Origin: Trujillonella endophytica
Lineage (GTDB): Bacteria > Actinomycetota > Actinomycetes > Mycobacteriales > Geodermatophilaceae
Length of the DNA stretch: 64,000 bases
Reading direction: 5' to 3'
NCBI RefSeq assembly: GCF_900110555.1
Contig: NZ_FOEE01000003.1
Span: 248,001 to 312,000 of the forward strand
The notes under the pieces were generated by a model that saw only the letters and a list, made by a program, of their open reading frames with translations, was not told where the DNA came from and did not search any database. The position numbers were made by a program, and so were the translations under genes. Below are positions 54,372 through 62,010 of the stretch, in pieces. Numbering within the stretch: position 1 is the stretch's first letter; each line of letters starts with the position of its first letter.

Positions 54372-55526
54372 GTGAGCACCACCGGGCTGTACCAGCTGAC
54401 CGAGGAGCACGACGCGATCCGGGCCGCCGTCCGCGAGATCGCCGAGCGGGCGATCGAGCCGTTCGCGGCGGAGGTGGACGCGGAGTCGCGCTACCCGATC
54501 GAGGCGCAGAAAGCGCTGACCGCGGCCGGCTTCCACGCGACCCACATCCCGGAGGCCTACGGCGGCGAGGGCGCCGACGCGATCGCGACCTGCATCGTGA
54601 TCGAGGAGGTCGCCCGCGTCGACATGAGCGCCTCGCTCATCCCCGCGGTGAACAAGCTCGGCTCGATGCCGATCATCCTGTCGGCGTCGGAGGAGCTCAA
54701 GCAGAAGGTCCTGCCGAGCATCGCCGAGGGCCGGGCGATGATCAGCTACGGCCTGTCCGAGCGCGAGGCGGGCTCCGACGCCGCGGCGATGAGGACCCGG
54801 GCCCGCCGCGACGGCGACACCTGGGTGCTGAACGGGACCAAGGCCTGGATCACCAACTCCGGGGTCTCCGAGTGGTACACGGTCATGGCCGTCACCGACC
54901 CGGAGAAGCGGGCCAACGGGATCTCCGCCTTCGTCGTGCACCGCGACGACCCCGGCTTCGCCGTCGGGCCCAAGGAACGGAAGATGGGCATCAAGGGCTC
55001 GCCGACCTGCGAGCTGTACTTCACCGACTGCACCATCCCGGCCGACCGGATCATCGGCGAGCCCGGCACGGGCTTCAAGACCGCGCTGCGCACCCTGGAC
55101 TTCACCCGCCCGACCATCGGGGCGCAGGCCGTCGGCGTCGCGCAGGGCGCACTGGACGCCGCCGTCTCCTACGCCCGCGAACGCAAGCAGTTCGGCCGCG
55201 CGGTCACCGACTTCCAGGGCGTGCAGTTCATGCTCGCCGACATGTCCATGCAGATCGAGGCCGCTCGCCACCTGGTGTACGTCGCGGCCGCCCGCGGCGA
55301 GTCGGGGGACGACACCGACCTCGGCCGGCTCTGCGCCGCCGCGAAGGCCTTCGCCTCCGACGTGGCGATGAAGGTGACCACCGACGCCGTCCAGCTGTTC
55401 GGCGGCGCCGGTTACACCCAGGACTTCCCCGTCGAGCGGATGATGCGCGACGCCAAGATCACCCAGATCTACGAGGGCACCAACCAGATCCAGCGCTTGG
55501 TGATCGCACGGAGTCTCCTGAAATAG
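54372..55526 (+). CDS. Acyl-CoA dehydrogenase (FadE25-like)
   Basis: A 384-residue FAD acyl-CoA dehydrogenase. FAD/substrate signature: YGLSEREAGSDAAAMRTRA, then KAWITNSGVS. The second signature is QLFGGAGYTQDFPVERMMRDAKITQIYEGTNQIQR with the catalytic base Glu368. The C-terminus ends RSLLK as in FadE25 of mycobacteria, also located beside purE. Physiological substrate (short- or branched-chain acyl-CoA) is not predictable; branched-chain or propionyl-yielding oxidation would suit the propionyl-CoA genes in the window. Confidence 0.94.
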   Translation: MSTTGLYQLTEEHDAIRAAVREIAERAIEPFAAEVDAESRYPIEAQKALTAAGFHATHIPEAYGGEGADAIATCIVIEEVARVDMSASLIPAVNKLGSMPIILSASEELKQKVLPSIAEGRAMISYGLSEREAGSDAAAMRTRARRDGDTWVLNGTKAWITNSGVSEWYTVMAVTDPEKRANGISAFVVHRDDPGFAVGPKERKMGIKGSPTCELYFTDCTIPADRIIGEPGTGFKTALRTLDFTRPTIGAQAVGVAQGALDAAVSYARERKQFGRAVTDFQGVQFMLADMSMQIEAARHLVYVAAARGESGDDTDLGRLCAAAKAFASDVAMKVTTDAVQLFGGAGYTQDFPVERMMRDAKITQIYEGTNQIQRLVIARSLLK

Positions 55527-55647
55527 GGCGTCGACCGGCGTTCCCGCAGGTCAGGGAGAAGCCGGTCGCCGATGGGGGTGCCGACACCCGCCTGCGAGCC
55601 TTTCGTCGCCCGGGAGTGGGTGCGGCACCGTCCGCCGGGGCGATCCA

Positions 55648-55667
55648 CCGACCGCGGAGGCGGTCGG
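55648..55667. terminator. Bidirectional hairpin between convergent genes
   Basis: CCGACCGC, loop GGAG, GCGGTCGG: perfect 8-bp stem, ten bases after the TauE stop on the minus strand and 122 bases after the acyl-CoA dehydrogenase. A smaller hairpin GGGTG-CCGA-CACCC is at 55576-55589. Confidence 0.65.
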
Positions 55668-55676
55668 CTGCGCTGC

Positions 55677-56453
55677 TCAGGTGAGCAGGTCGACGAGGAG
55701 CCGGGTGGCGATCACGGCTGCGACGACCAGCACCAGCCAGGCGAACCAGCGGCGGAGTCGGTCGGTGTCGACCCTGGCGCCGAGTCGTCCGGCGGCGACG
55801 GCGGAGACGACGGCTGCGGCGGTGAAGGCGACGGTGACCGGTACGTCGAGCGTCGCCTCTCCGGCGTGCGCGGTGAAGCCGGCGGCGGAGTTGATGGCCA
55901 CGACGACCAGGGACGTGCCGATGGCGGTGGGCATCGACAGGCCGAGGGCCAGGACCAGCACCGGGATGATGAGGAAACCCCCGCCGACGCCGAGCAGGCC
56001 GGTGAGGAAGCCGACCACGAGCCCGCCGGCGAGCGTCCGCGGCAGGCAGCGGCGCCAGTTCACCCGTCCGTCGTCGACCGTGCAGGCGGTGCCGGTCGCC
56101 GCCTTGTCCTGCAGCAGCCGGACGCCGGCGCCCACCATCAGCGCGGCGAACAGCGACAGGGTCACCGCTTCGGGGAGCACCCGGTTGACCGCAGCCCCGG
56201 CGAACGCGGTGACCGCGCCGGCCGAGCCGAACAGCAGCCCGATCCGCCAGCTGATCTGCCGTTCCCGCAGCCGGGGGAGGACCGCGACGACCGAGGTGAT
56301 GCCGACCACCAGGAGCGAGGTGGCGACGGCCTGCTGCAGGTCCTGACCGGCGAGGTAGACCAGTGCCGGCACCGCGAGGATCGAGCCCCCTCCGCCCAGC
56401 AGCCCGACGAGGGCGCCGATGACCAGGCCGATGCCGATCGCGAGGGCGGTCAT
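55677..56453 (-). CDS. TauE/SafE-family sulfite/sulfur-compound exporter
   Basis: A 258-residue transporter with about eight hydrophobic helices in two halves. Each half starts with the family motif GLLGGGGSILAVPAL (19-33) or GLLGVGGGFLIIPVL (about 152-166). TauE/SafE proteins move sulfite, sulfoacetate or other anions. As the last gene of a minus-strand unit with rhodaneses and a persulfide dioxygenase homologue, sulfite or thiosulfate export is the best guess, since persulfide oxidation produces sulfite. The ATG at 56453 is 28 bases from the stop of the small Cys/His protein. Confidence 0.88.
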   Translation of the reverse strand: MTALAIGIGLVIGALVGLLGGGGSILAVPALVYLAGQDLQQAVATSLLVVGITSVVAVLPRLRERQISWRIGLLFGSAGAVTAFAGAAVNRVLPEAVTLSLFAALMVGAGVRLLQDKAATGTACTVDDGRVNWRRCLPRTLAGGLVVGFLTGLLGVGGGFLIIPVLVLALGLSMPTAIGTSLVVVAINSAAGFTAHAGEATLDVPVTVAFTAAAVVSAVAAGRLGARVDTDRLRRWFAWLVLVVAAVIATRLLVDLLT

Positions 56454-56481
56454 CGGGCTGCTGCCACGGTGGAGGACGACA

Positions 56482-56649
56482 TCAGCGGCGGCCGAGCAGC
56501 TTGCTCAGCCGGCTCCCGGACCGCTCGGGGCGTGGGTGGCCCGGGCACCGCTGGCCGTCGGGGACGCGGGACATGACCTGGTCGACGTGCTGGCCGCAGC
56601 CGGCCCAGGTCGTCCGGCCGCAGGTGCTGCAGGCAACTGCTCGGCACAC
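56482..56649 (-). CDS. 55-residue Cys/His-rich (zinc-binding-like) protein
   Basis: A small protein starting at GTG 56649, with GAGGAG six bases upstream. Ligand-type residues are Cys2, Cys7, Cys10, Cys18, His21, Cys35 and His38 (CSTC, CGQH, CPGH), which look like a compact zinc-ribbon or treble-clef site; the C-terminal 15 residues are basic. Similar short proteins (with TCGxTTWAGCGxHV) occur widely in actinobacteria without assigned function. Its place inside a sulfur-stress unit suggests a thiol or metal role. A competing ORF in the neighbouring frame (56450-56647) lacks these features. Confidence 0.75.
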   Translation of the reverse strand: MCRAVACSTCGRTTWAGCGQHVDQVMSRVPDGQRCPGHPRPERSGSRLSKLLGRR

Positions 56650-56693
56650 GGGGATCTCCTCGGAGTCGGAGTGGGGTGACCGGCGGTCGCCGG

Positions 56694-58853
56694 TCAGTCG
56701 TGGGCGAAGCGGATCTTCGGCAGGACCCGGGTGAGCCACCGGGGGCTCCACCACGCGGCCGCGCCGGTGAGCCGGAGCAGCACGGGCAGCAGCACGAGGC
56801 GGACGAGGAAGGCGTCCAGCAGCACGGCGACGCCGAGGATGATCCCCATCTCCTTGGGCGGCAGCGGCCCGGACAGGGCGAAGGTGAAGAACACCGCGAC
56901 CATGACCGCGCCGGCGGCGAAGATGACCCGGCCGGAGTGGGCGAGGGCGCCGATCATGGCCTCGCGCGGGTCGCCGGACCGCTCGTAGTGCTCCTTGGCG
57001 CTGGCCAGCAGGAAGACGGTGTAGTCCATCGCGATCGCGAAGATCATCGCGAAGAAGAACACCGGTGCCCACGCGTCGAGGAAGCCCTGGCTCTCGAAGC
57101 CGAACAGGTCGGCCCCGAAGCCCTCCTGGAAGACCAGGCGGGCGACGCCGAAGGCGGCGGCGGTGGAGAGCAGGCTGGCCAGGGTGCCCAGCAGCGAGAT
57201 CAGCGGCGCCTGGAGCGCGACGAGCAGCAGCAGGAAGCCCAGCACCAGCACGACGCCGATCACCAGGGGTGTGGACTCGTCCAGCTGTGTCTTCAGGTCG
57301 AGGTTCTCCACGGGTGCGCCGCCGACCAGGGCGGAGTCGGGCAGGTCGCTGCGCAGCCGGTCGACCAGCGCCGACAGTGCCGGGTCCGACGGGTCCATGG
57401 TGGGGACGGCCTGGATCATCACGACGTCGGTGCCGTCGTCGGCCGGCATCGCGGGCAGGACACCCGCGATGTCGGGGTCGCCGCTCAGCACGGCAGTGGC
57501 CGCGGCGGCGTCGCCGCTGTCGGCGACGACCTGCAGCGTGCCGGGTGCGCCGTCCCCGAAGGCCTCCTGGACCGTGTCGTAGCCGACGCGGGCGCTGGCG
57601 TCCTCGGGAAGGACCTTGATCGACGGCATCGCCGTCTTCAGGCCGAGGATCGGCGCGGCGAGGGCGAGCAGGACGAGCAGTGCACCGATCCCGTAGACCA
57701 GCGGCCGCTTCCACAGGCGCTCCCCCCACGCGGCGAACCGCGGGGAGCGGTGTTCTCCGGTTCGTGCCCAGGGCAGCGCGATGCGGTTGATCTTCAGATC
57801 CAGCGTGAACAGGACCAGCGGGAGCAGCGTGAGCGTGGCGGCGAGGACGAAGACGACGGCGAGCATGATGCCGCCGGCCATCGACCGGAACGACGGCGAG
57901 GGGACCAGCATCACCGCCGACAACGAGACGAGCACCGTCGCGCCCGAGAGCAGCACGGCCTTGCCGGCGGTGTCCATGGTCTCGGCGACCGCTCGCACCG
58001 GCGATGCGCCCGCTCCCATCCGCGCCGCCCGGTAGCGCACCACCAGGAAGAGGGCGTAGTCGATGCCGAGGGCCAGGGCGAACATCATCGCGAAGTTCAT
58101 GGCCCAGATGGAGACCGGCACGATCTCGTTGATCAGCACGAGGGAACCGGCCGAGGCGACCAGCCCGGCCAGGGTGAGCAGCAGCGGCAGGCCGGCGGCC
58201 ACCAGGGCGCCGAAGGCCAGCACGAGGATGCCCAGCGTCACCGGCCACGAGAGCATCTCGGACGTCAGCATCGCGTCGAGGTTGGCCTCGTTGAAGTCCG
58301 ACCACAGCAGCGAGGCGCCGGTCGGGTTGACCTGGACGGCGTCCGTCGACAACTCCTCCAGCGGGCCTTTGAGGTCGTCGGCGACGCGCACCATCTCGTT
58401 GGTGTCGGCGCCCGCGCCGGCGAGCAGGATCGCGGTGGATCCGTCCGGGCTCAGGGTGGCGCCGGGCCGGGGCTGGACGACGGTGCCGATCCGGTCGTCG
58501 GCCTCGAGCAGGTCGGTGGCCTCGGCGAGGATCCCCGCGCCGGGGCCCTCGGTGACCGGGCCGTCGTCGCTGTGCACGACGACCTGGATGGCGGAGCTGG
58601 CGTTGCCGCCGAAGTGGTCCACGGCGAGCTCGCGGACGGCGACCGACTCCGAGCCGTCGGCCTGCCAGCCGGCGCCGGACAGGGCGGCCTCGACTCGTGG
58701 GGCGAAGAAGCCGAGGCCGACCACGAGCAGCAGCCAGACGACGGTCGTCGTCCTGGCGTGTGCGGTGACCCACACCCCCAGCCGGCCGAGCGGGCCCGGG
58801 CGGGGGAGAGCGGATGCGAGGTCGGAGTCGCGGCTGGGGGCCGTCGTGGTCAC
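56694..58853 (-). CDS. MMPL-family RND transporter
   Basis: A 719-residue protein with two repeats, each having one helix, a large periplasmic-type loop and a five- to six-helix bundle. Typical MMPL blocks: FALALGIDYALFLVVRYR in the first half and FAIAMDYTVFLLASAKEHYERSGDPREAMIGAL in the second (Asp-Tyr proton-relay pairs). It would export a lipid or hydrophobic compound. It lies 44 bases after the small Cys/His gene and 40 from the persulfide dioxygenase fusion, so it shares the sulfur-stress transcript; that link is unusual for MMPL proteins. Start is a GTG at 58853 with only a weak GAAAG upstream. Confidence 0.9.
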   Translation of the reverse strand: MTTTAPSRDSDLASALPRPGPLGRLGVWVTAHARTTTVVWLLLVVGLGFFAPRVEAALSGAGWQADGSESVAVRELAVDHFGGNASSAIQVVVHSDDGPVTEGPGAGILAEATDLLEADDRIGTVVQPRPGATLSPDGSTAILLAGAGADTNEMVRVADDLKGPLEELSTDAVQVNPTGASLLWSDFNEANLDAMLTSEMLSWPVTLGILVLAFGALVAAGLPLLLTLAGLVASAGSLVLINEIVPVSIWAMNFAMMFALALGIDYALFLVVRYRAARMGAGASPVRAVAETMDTAGKAVLLSGATVLVSLSAVMLVPSPSFRSMAGGIMLAVVFVLAATLTLLPLVLFTLDLKINRIALPWARTGEHRSPRFAAWGERLWKRPLVYGIGALLVLLALAAPILGLKTAMPSIKVLPEDASARVGYDTVQEAFGDGAPGTLQVVADSGDAAAATAVLSGDPDIAGVLPAMPADDGTDVVMIQAVPTMDPSDPALSALVDRLRSDLPDSALVGGAPVENLDLKTQLDESTPLVIGVVLVLGFLLLLVALQAPLISLLGTLASLLSTAAAFGVARLVFQEGFGADLFGFESQGFLDAWAPVFFFAMIFAIAMDYTVFLLASAKEHYERSGDPREAMIGALAHSGRVIFAAGAVMVAVFFTFALSGPLPPKEMGIILGVAVLLDAFLVRLVLLPVLLRLTGAAAWWSPRWLTRVLPKIRFAHD

Positions 58854-58893
58854 GATGGTCGCTTTCGTCCGGAGGAGGTGAGCGGACCGGCGG

Positions 58894-60273
58894 TCAGCCG
58901 GCGGCGGAGTCGGTGTGCAGGCCGGCGGCGGTCGCGCCGGTGTCGGGGTCGCCGTAGCCGCCGTCGATCAGGACCGGGCGGCCGCCGGCGCGGGCGAGCA
59001 TCGAGGCGGCGATGGCGGCGCGGTAGCCCGAGCCGCAGTAGACCCAGACGTCGCCGGAGGGGACCTCGTCGAGGCGGCCGGGGAGGTCGTGGATCGGGAT
59101 GTGCAGCGAGCCGCGCACCCCGCCGCCGGCGCGCTCGTCGGCGCGGCGGGCGTCGAGCACCACCAGGTCGGGGTCGGCGGCCATCGCCGCGGCCAGGCCG
59201 GAGAAGTCGCTGACCGGGTAGGAGGCCAGCTCCCGGCCGGCGGCCAGGGCCTCGGGGCTCCCGATGGCGGCACCGGCGAGCCGGTCGATGCCGATGCGGA
59301 CCAGCTCACGGCGGGCCTCGGCGACCTGCTGCTCGGTCTCCCCGATCAGGGTGATCGGCGCGCCCCACGGGATGAGCCAGCCGACGTAGGTGACGAAGTT
59401 GGCGATCGCCAGCTCGAAGTTCAGCGCACCCGGCAGGTGGCGGTGCGCGAACGCGGTGCGGCTGCGCAGGTCGAGCACCCACTCGCCGGCGGCCAGCCGG
59501 TCGGCGAGCTCGGCGGGGTCGACCGGGCGCGGCTCGGACAGGTCCACCGGCGCGGGGCCGGCGGCGTTGGCCGGGCCCATGTGGGCGTACCAGGCCGGGA
59601 CGGCGGTGAGGCCGGCGATGAGCTCGTCGACGAAGGCCTGCTCGCCCTGGGTGAGCGCCGGGTTCACGCGCGCCTGCTCGCCGACGGTGGAGGAGTCGCC
59701 GCTGGTCGGGGTGGCCGCGCAGAAGCTGCCGAAGCCGTGGCTGGGGAACACCGGGGTGCCGGCGGGCAGCTCGTCGACCAGCCGGCGCACCGAGTGGTAC
59801 TGGGCGTGGGTGAGCTCGTCGGTGTGCTCGGGGCCGACCAGGTCGGTGCGGCCCGTGGCGCCGTAGAGCATCGAGCCGCCGGTGAACACCGCCTGCACCG
59901 CGCCGTCGGCGTCGGCGAGCACGTAGCTGACGTGGTGGTGGGTGTGCCCGGGGGTGTGCATCACCCGCAGTCGCATCGGCCCGGCCTCGAACACGTCGCC
60001 GTCGGCGGCCGGCGTGCGCTCGTAGTCGACGGCGTCCCCGGCCGGGACGGCGTAGTCGGCCCCGACCGTGCGGGAGAGCTCCAGCCCGCCGGTGAGGTAG
60101 TCGTTGTGCAGGTGGCTCTCGGCCACCAGGGCGATGCGGACGCTCCGCTTCTCGGCGAGCGCGAGCACCCGGTCGATGTCACGCTGCGGATCGATCACCA
60201 CGCCGACGCCGCCGGCGCTGACCAGGTAGCTGCGGTCGCCGAGGCCGGTGGTCTCGATGATGTCGATCTGCAC
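58894..60273 (-). CDS. Persulfide dioxygenase-like MBL-fold hydrolase fused to two rhodanese domains
   Basis: A 459-residue fusion. N-terminal metallo-beta-lactamase fold (1-240) has the metal motif ESHLHNDYLTGG and HTPGHTHHHVSY; the D-Y in place of the usual D-H is common in this bacterial subgroup of ETHE1-like proteins. The first rhodanese domain (about 260-350) has no catalytic Cys, the second has it in VWVYCGSGYRAA. It would oxidise glutathione- or mycothiol-persulfide to sulfite and transfer sulfane sulfur. The GTG at 60273 has GGAGG eight bases upstream; the longer start at 60357 adds residues unlike the family. Confidence 0.88.
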   Translation of the reverse strand: MQIDIIETTGLGDRSYLVSAGGVGVVIDPQRDIDRVLALAEKRSVRIALVAESHLHNDYLTGGLELSRTVGADYAVPAGDAVDYERTPAADGDVFEAGPMRLRVMHTPGHTHHHVSYVLADADGAVQAVFTGGSMLYGATGRTDLVGPEHTDELTHAQYHSVRRLVDELPAGTPVFPSHGFGSFCAATPTSGDSSTVGEQARVNPALTQGEQAFVDELIAGLTAVPAWYAHMGPANAAGPAPVDLSEPRPVDPAELADRLAAGEWVLDLRSRTAFAHRHLPGALNFELAIANFVTYVGWLIPWGAPITLIGETEQQVAEARRELVRIGIDRLAGAAIGSPEALAAGRELASYPVSDFSGLAAAMAADPDLVVLDARRADERAGGGVRGSLHIPIHDLPGRLDEVPSGDVWVYCGSGYRAAIAASMLARAGGRPVLIDGGYGDPDTGATAAGLHTDSAAG

Positions 60274-60283
60274 GACAGTTCCT

Positions 60284-60318
60284 CCGTACGGTACGGGGCA
60301 GGGGTATCTGCGGGTCAA
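60284..60318 (-). promoter_or_regulatory. Possible internal promoter and half-operator upstream of the persulfide dioxygenase
   Basis: Reading the minus strand: TTGACC (60318-60313), 19 bases, then TACCGT (60293-60288). The spacer holds ATACCCC (60307-60301), one half of the palindrome seen at cstR, followed by a mirror-like CCCCGTA. CCGTAC-G-GTACGG at 60284-60296 is a separate 13-bp palindrome over the -10. Spacing is long, so confidence is low. Confidence 0.35.
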
Positions 60319-60326
60319 ATCAGGCG

Positions 60327-60632
60327 TCAGGCGGTGGGGCGCCCCTCGCTGATCCACCGGGTCATGCCTCCGTCGAGGTTGGCGACGTCGTACCCCTGGG
60401 CGGCGAGGAACTGCGCAGCCTGCGCGCTGCGCCCGCCACTGCGGCAGACGGTGACGACCGGGCGGCCCCGATCGAGCTCGACGACGCGCGCGGACAGCTG
60501 GCCCAGCGGGATGTGGGTGCTGCCGGCGATCTGGCCGTCGGTCAGTTCGGCGGCCTCCCGGACGTCGAGCAGGACGGCCTCGGTGCGGTCGGCGGCCTCG
60601 GCGGGGGTGAGCTGTGGGATCGGTGGGTGCAC
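60327..60632 (-). CDS. Single-domain rhodanese sulfurtransferase
   Basis: A 101-residue rhodanese. The active-site loop is VTVCRSGGRSAQAAQFL with the nucleophilic Cys; EAVLLDVREAAEL and NLDGGMTRW complete the fold. It would shuttle sulfane sulfur between low-molecular-weight thiols, with the CstR-like repressor upstream (24-base gap) and the persulfide dioxygenase fusion downstream. The GTG at 60632 is preceded by a weak GGAG. Confidence 0.92.
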   Translation of the reverse strand: MHPPIPQLTPAEAADRTEAVLLDVREAAELTDGQIAGSTHIPLGQLSARVVELDRGRPVVTVCRSGGRSAQAAQFLAAQGYDVANLDGGMTRWISEGRPTA

Positions 60633-60656
60633 GGCGTGCTCCAGGTGTCGGTGGGG

Positions 60657-60923
60657 TCAGGCCAGGGAGAGGAAGAGGCGCTCGAGTTCGCGCAGGTCGA
60701 CCTCGCGGGTCTCGCCGTCCTCGGTGGTCGAGCAGTAGCGCATCCCGGTGGAGACGACGGCGAACCCGGCCCGGCTCAGCGCCTTGGAGGCGGCGGCGAG
60801 CTGGGTGATCACGGCCGAGCAGTCGCGGCCGTCCTCGATCATGCGGACGATGCCGCCGATCTGACCTTCGATGCGCTTGAGCCGCTTGACGACGTCGGCG
60901 AGTTCGCCCTGGGGGATGTCCAC
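60657..60923 (-). CDS. cstR: CsoR-family regulator, CstR-like persulfide sensor
   Basis: An 88-residue all-helical repressor of the CsoR/RcnR/FrmR family. It has Cys35 and Cys64, 29 residues apart, the same spacing as the sensing pair of Staphylococcus aureus CstR (Cys31, Cys60), but lacks the His three residues before the second Cys that copper sensors use (here STGMRYC). The helix EDGRDCSAVITQLAA also resembles CstR. I therefore predict sensing of persulfide or polysulfide rather than Cu(I). It leads the unit rhodanese-persulfide dioxygenase-MMPL-CxxC protein-TauE. The GTG at 60923 directly follows a -10-like hexamer, and its promoter contains the candidate operator. Confidence 0.85.
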   Translation of the reverse strand: MDIPQGELADVVKRLKRIEGQIGGIVRMIEDGRDCSAVITQLAAASKALSRAGFAVVSTGMRYCSTTEDGETREVDLRELERLFLSLA

Positions 60924-60959
60924 GACACCAGTGTGGGGTACCCCCGGGGGTATGTGCAA
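60924..60959 (-). promoter_or_regulatory. cstR promoter with embedded 14-bp operator palindrome
   Basis: On the minus strand: TTGCAC (-35, 60959-60954), an 18-base spacer containing the perfect palindrome TACCCCCGGGGGTA (60952-60939), CACACT (-10, 60935-60930), six bases, then the GTG start. ATACCCC-type half sites are characteristic of CsoR/CstR operators. A repressor bound here would cover the promoter, giving autoregulation. Confidence 0.7.
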
Positions 60960-60987
60960 CGTGAGCCGCGGGTGACCCCGCGCACGC

Positions 60988-62010
60988 CTACGGCGCTTCG
61001 GCGGTCGCGGGCTGCGGGAACAGCCTGCGGAGCACGTCGGCGAGCGTGATCACGCCGAGGACGCGGCCGGCATCGGTCACCAGCGCGAGGTGGTTGCGGC
61101 TGTGCCGCATCGCCTTGAGCGCCGCGTAGACGGTGGTGTCGGCGGTCAGCGTGAACACCGGCCGGGCGAACGCGGACGCCGGCGCCTCCTCGGGGGCGGT
61201 GAGGGTGTCGCGGACGTGCACCACGCCGGTGATCCCGGCGCCGTCGCCCAGCAGGAGGCGCAGGTGGCCGGTGGCGCGGGTGGCCTCCCGCACGTTCCCG
61301 GCGGTGGCGTCGGCGGGGACGGCGGCCAGCGGCACGGCCGGGTCGACGAGGTCCCGGACGGTCAGCCGCTCCAGCTCCAGGGCGCCGGCGATCTGCTCGG
61401 AGAAGCTGGCGTCCAGCGCGCCGACGTTGGCCGAGTGCTCGACCAGGTGGCGCAGCGCGTCGGGGCTGTGGCCCACCGCGAGCTCGTCGGTGGGCTCGAC
61501 CCCCACCCGGCGGACCAGGGCGTTGGCCGCGACGTTGAGCACGCGGAGCAGCGGCCGGAAGAGCGCCATGAACGCGCGCATCGGCACCGCCAGCAGGGTT
61601 GCCGAGCGCTCGGGATGGGCGATCGCCCAGGACTTGGGCGCCATCTCGCCGACCACCAGGTGCACGAACGTCACGATCATCAGCGCCAGCACGAAGCCGA
61701 CGACGTCGGCGGCGACCCGCGGCAGGCCCCACGTCTCGAACAGCGGGGTGAGCCAGTGGTGCACGGCCGGCTTGCTGATCGCGCCCAGCGCCAGGGTGGC
61801 GGCGGTGATCCCGAGCTGGGAGCCGGCCAGGAGCAGGGTCAGCTCCGAGGAGTTGCGCAGGGCCGCCCGGGCCGGGCGGCTGGTCGGTGCCGCCTCCTCG
61901 AGGCGGTGCCGCTTGGCGGCCAGCGCGGCGAACTCGACCGCGACGAAGAAGGCACTCAGCGCGACGATGACGACCGTCGCGGCGACGACCACCCACGGGC
62001 TGTCGCTCAT
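60988..62010 (-). CDS. CNNM/CBS-domain membrane protein (HlyC/CorC-like), without CorC tail
   Basis: A 340-residue protein. The N-terminal CNNM transmembrane domain has three to four helices and the block VHLVVGEMAPKSWAIAHPE (about 117-135). A CBS pair follows (LTVRDLVDPAVPLAAVPADATAGNV and VLGVITLADVLRRLF). It lacks the C-terminal transporter-associated domain found in its neighbour. CNNM proteins are linked to magnesium or other cation transport and are regulated by nucleotide binding to the CBS domains. The ATG at 62010 overlaps the stop of the upstream gene by four bases. Confidence 0.88.
   Translation of the reverse strand: MSDSPWVVVAATVVIVALSAFFVAVEFAALAAKRHRLEEAAPTSRPARAALRNSSELTLLLAGSQLGITAATLALGAISKPAVHHWLTPLFETWGLPRVAADVVGFVLALMIVTFVHLVVGEMAPKSWAIAHPERSATLLAVPMRAFMALFRPLLRVLNVAANALVRRVGVEPTDELAVGHSPDALRHLVEHSANVGALDASFSEQIAGALELERLTVRDLVDPAVPLAAVPADATAGNVREATRATGHLRLLLGDGAGITGVVHVRDTLTAPEEAPASAFARPVFTLTADTTVYAALKAMRHSRNHLALVTDAGRVLGVITLADVLRRLFPQPATAEAP

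Noticed and set aside
56450-56647. 65-residue ORF overlapping the small Cys/His gene
   Set aside because: Its Pro/Arg-rich sequence has no motif, while the neighbouring frame gives an ordered Cys/His pattern and a good ribosome site.
60657-60923. Copper-sensing CsoR
   Set aside because: The His ligand between the two cysteines is absent and the neighbours are sulfur genes, not copper ATPases.
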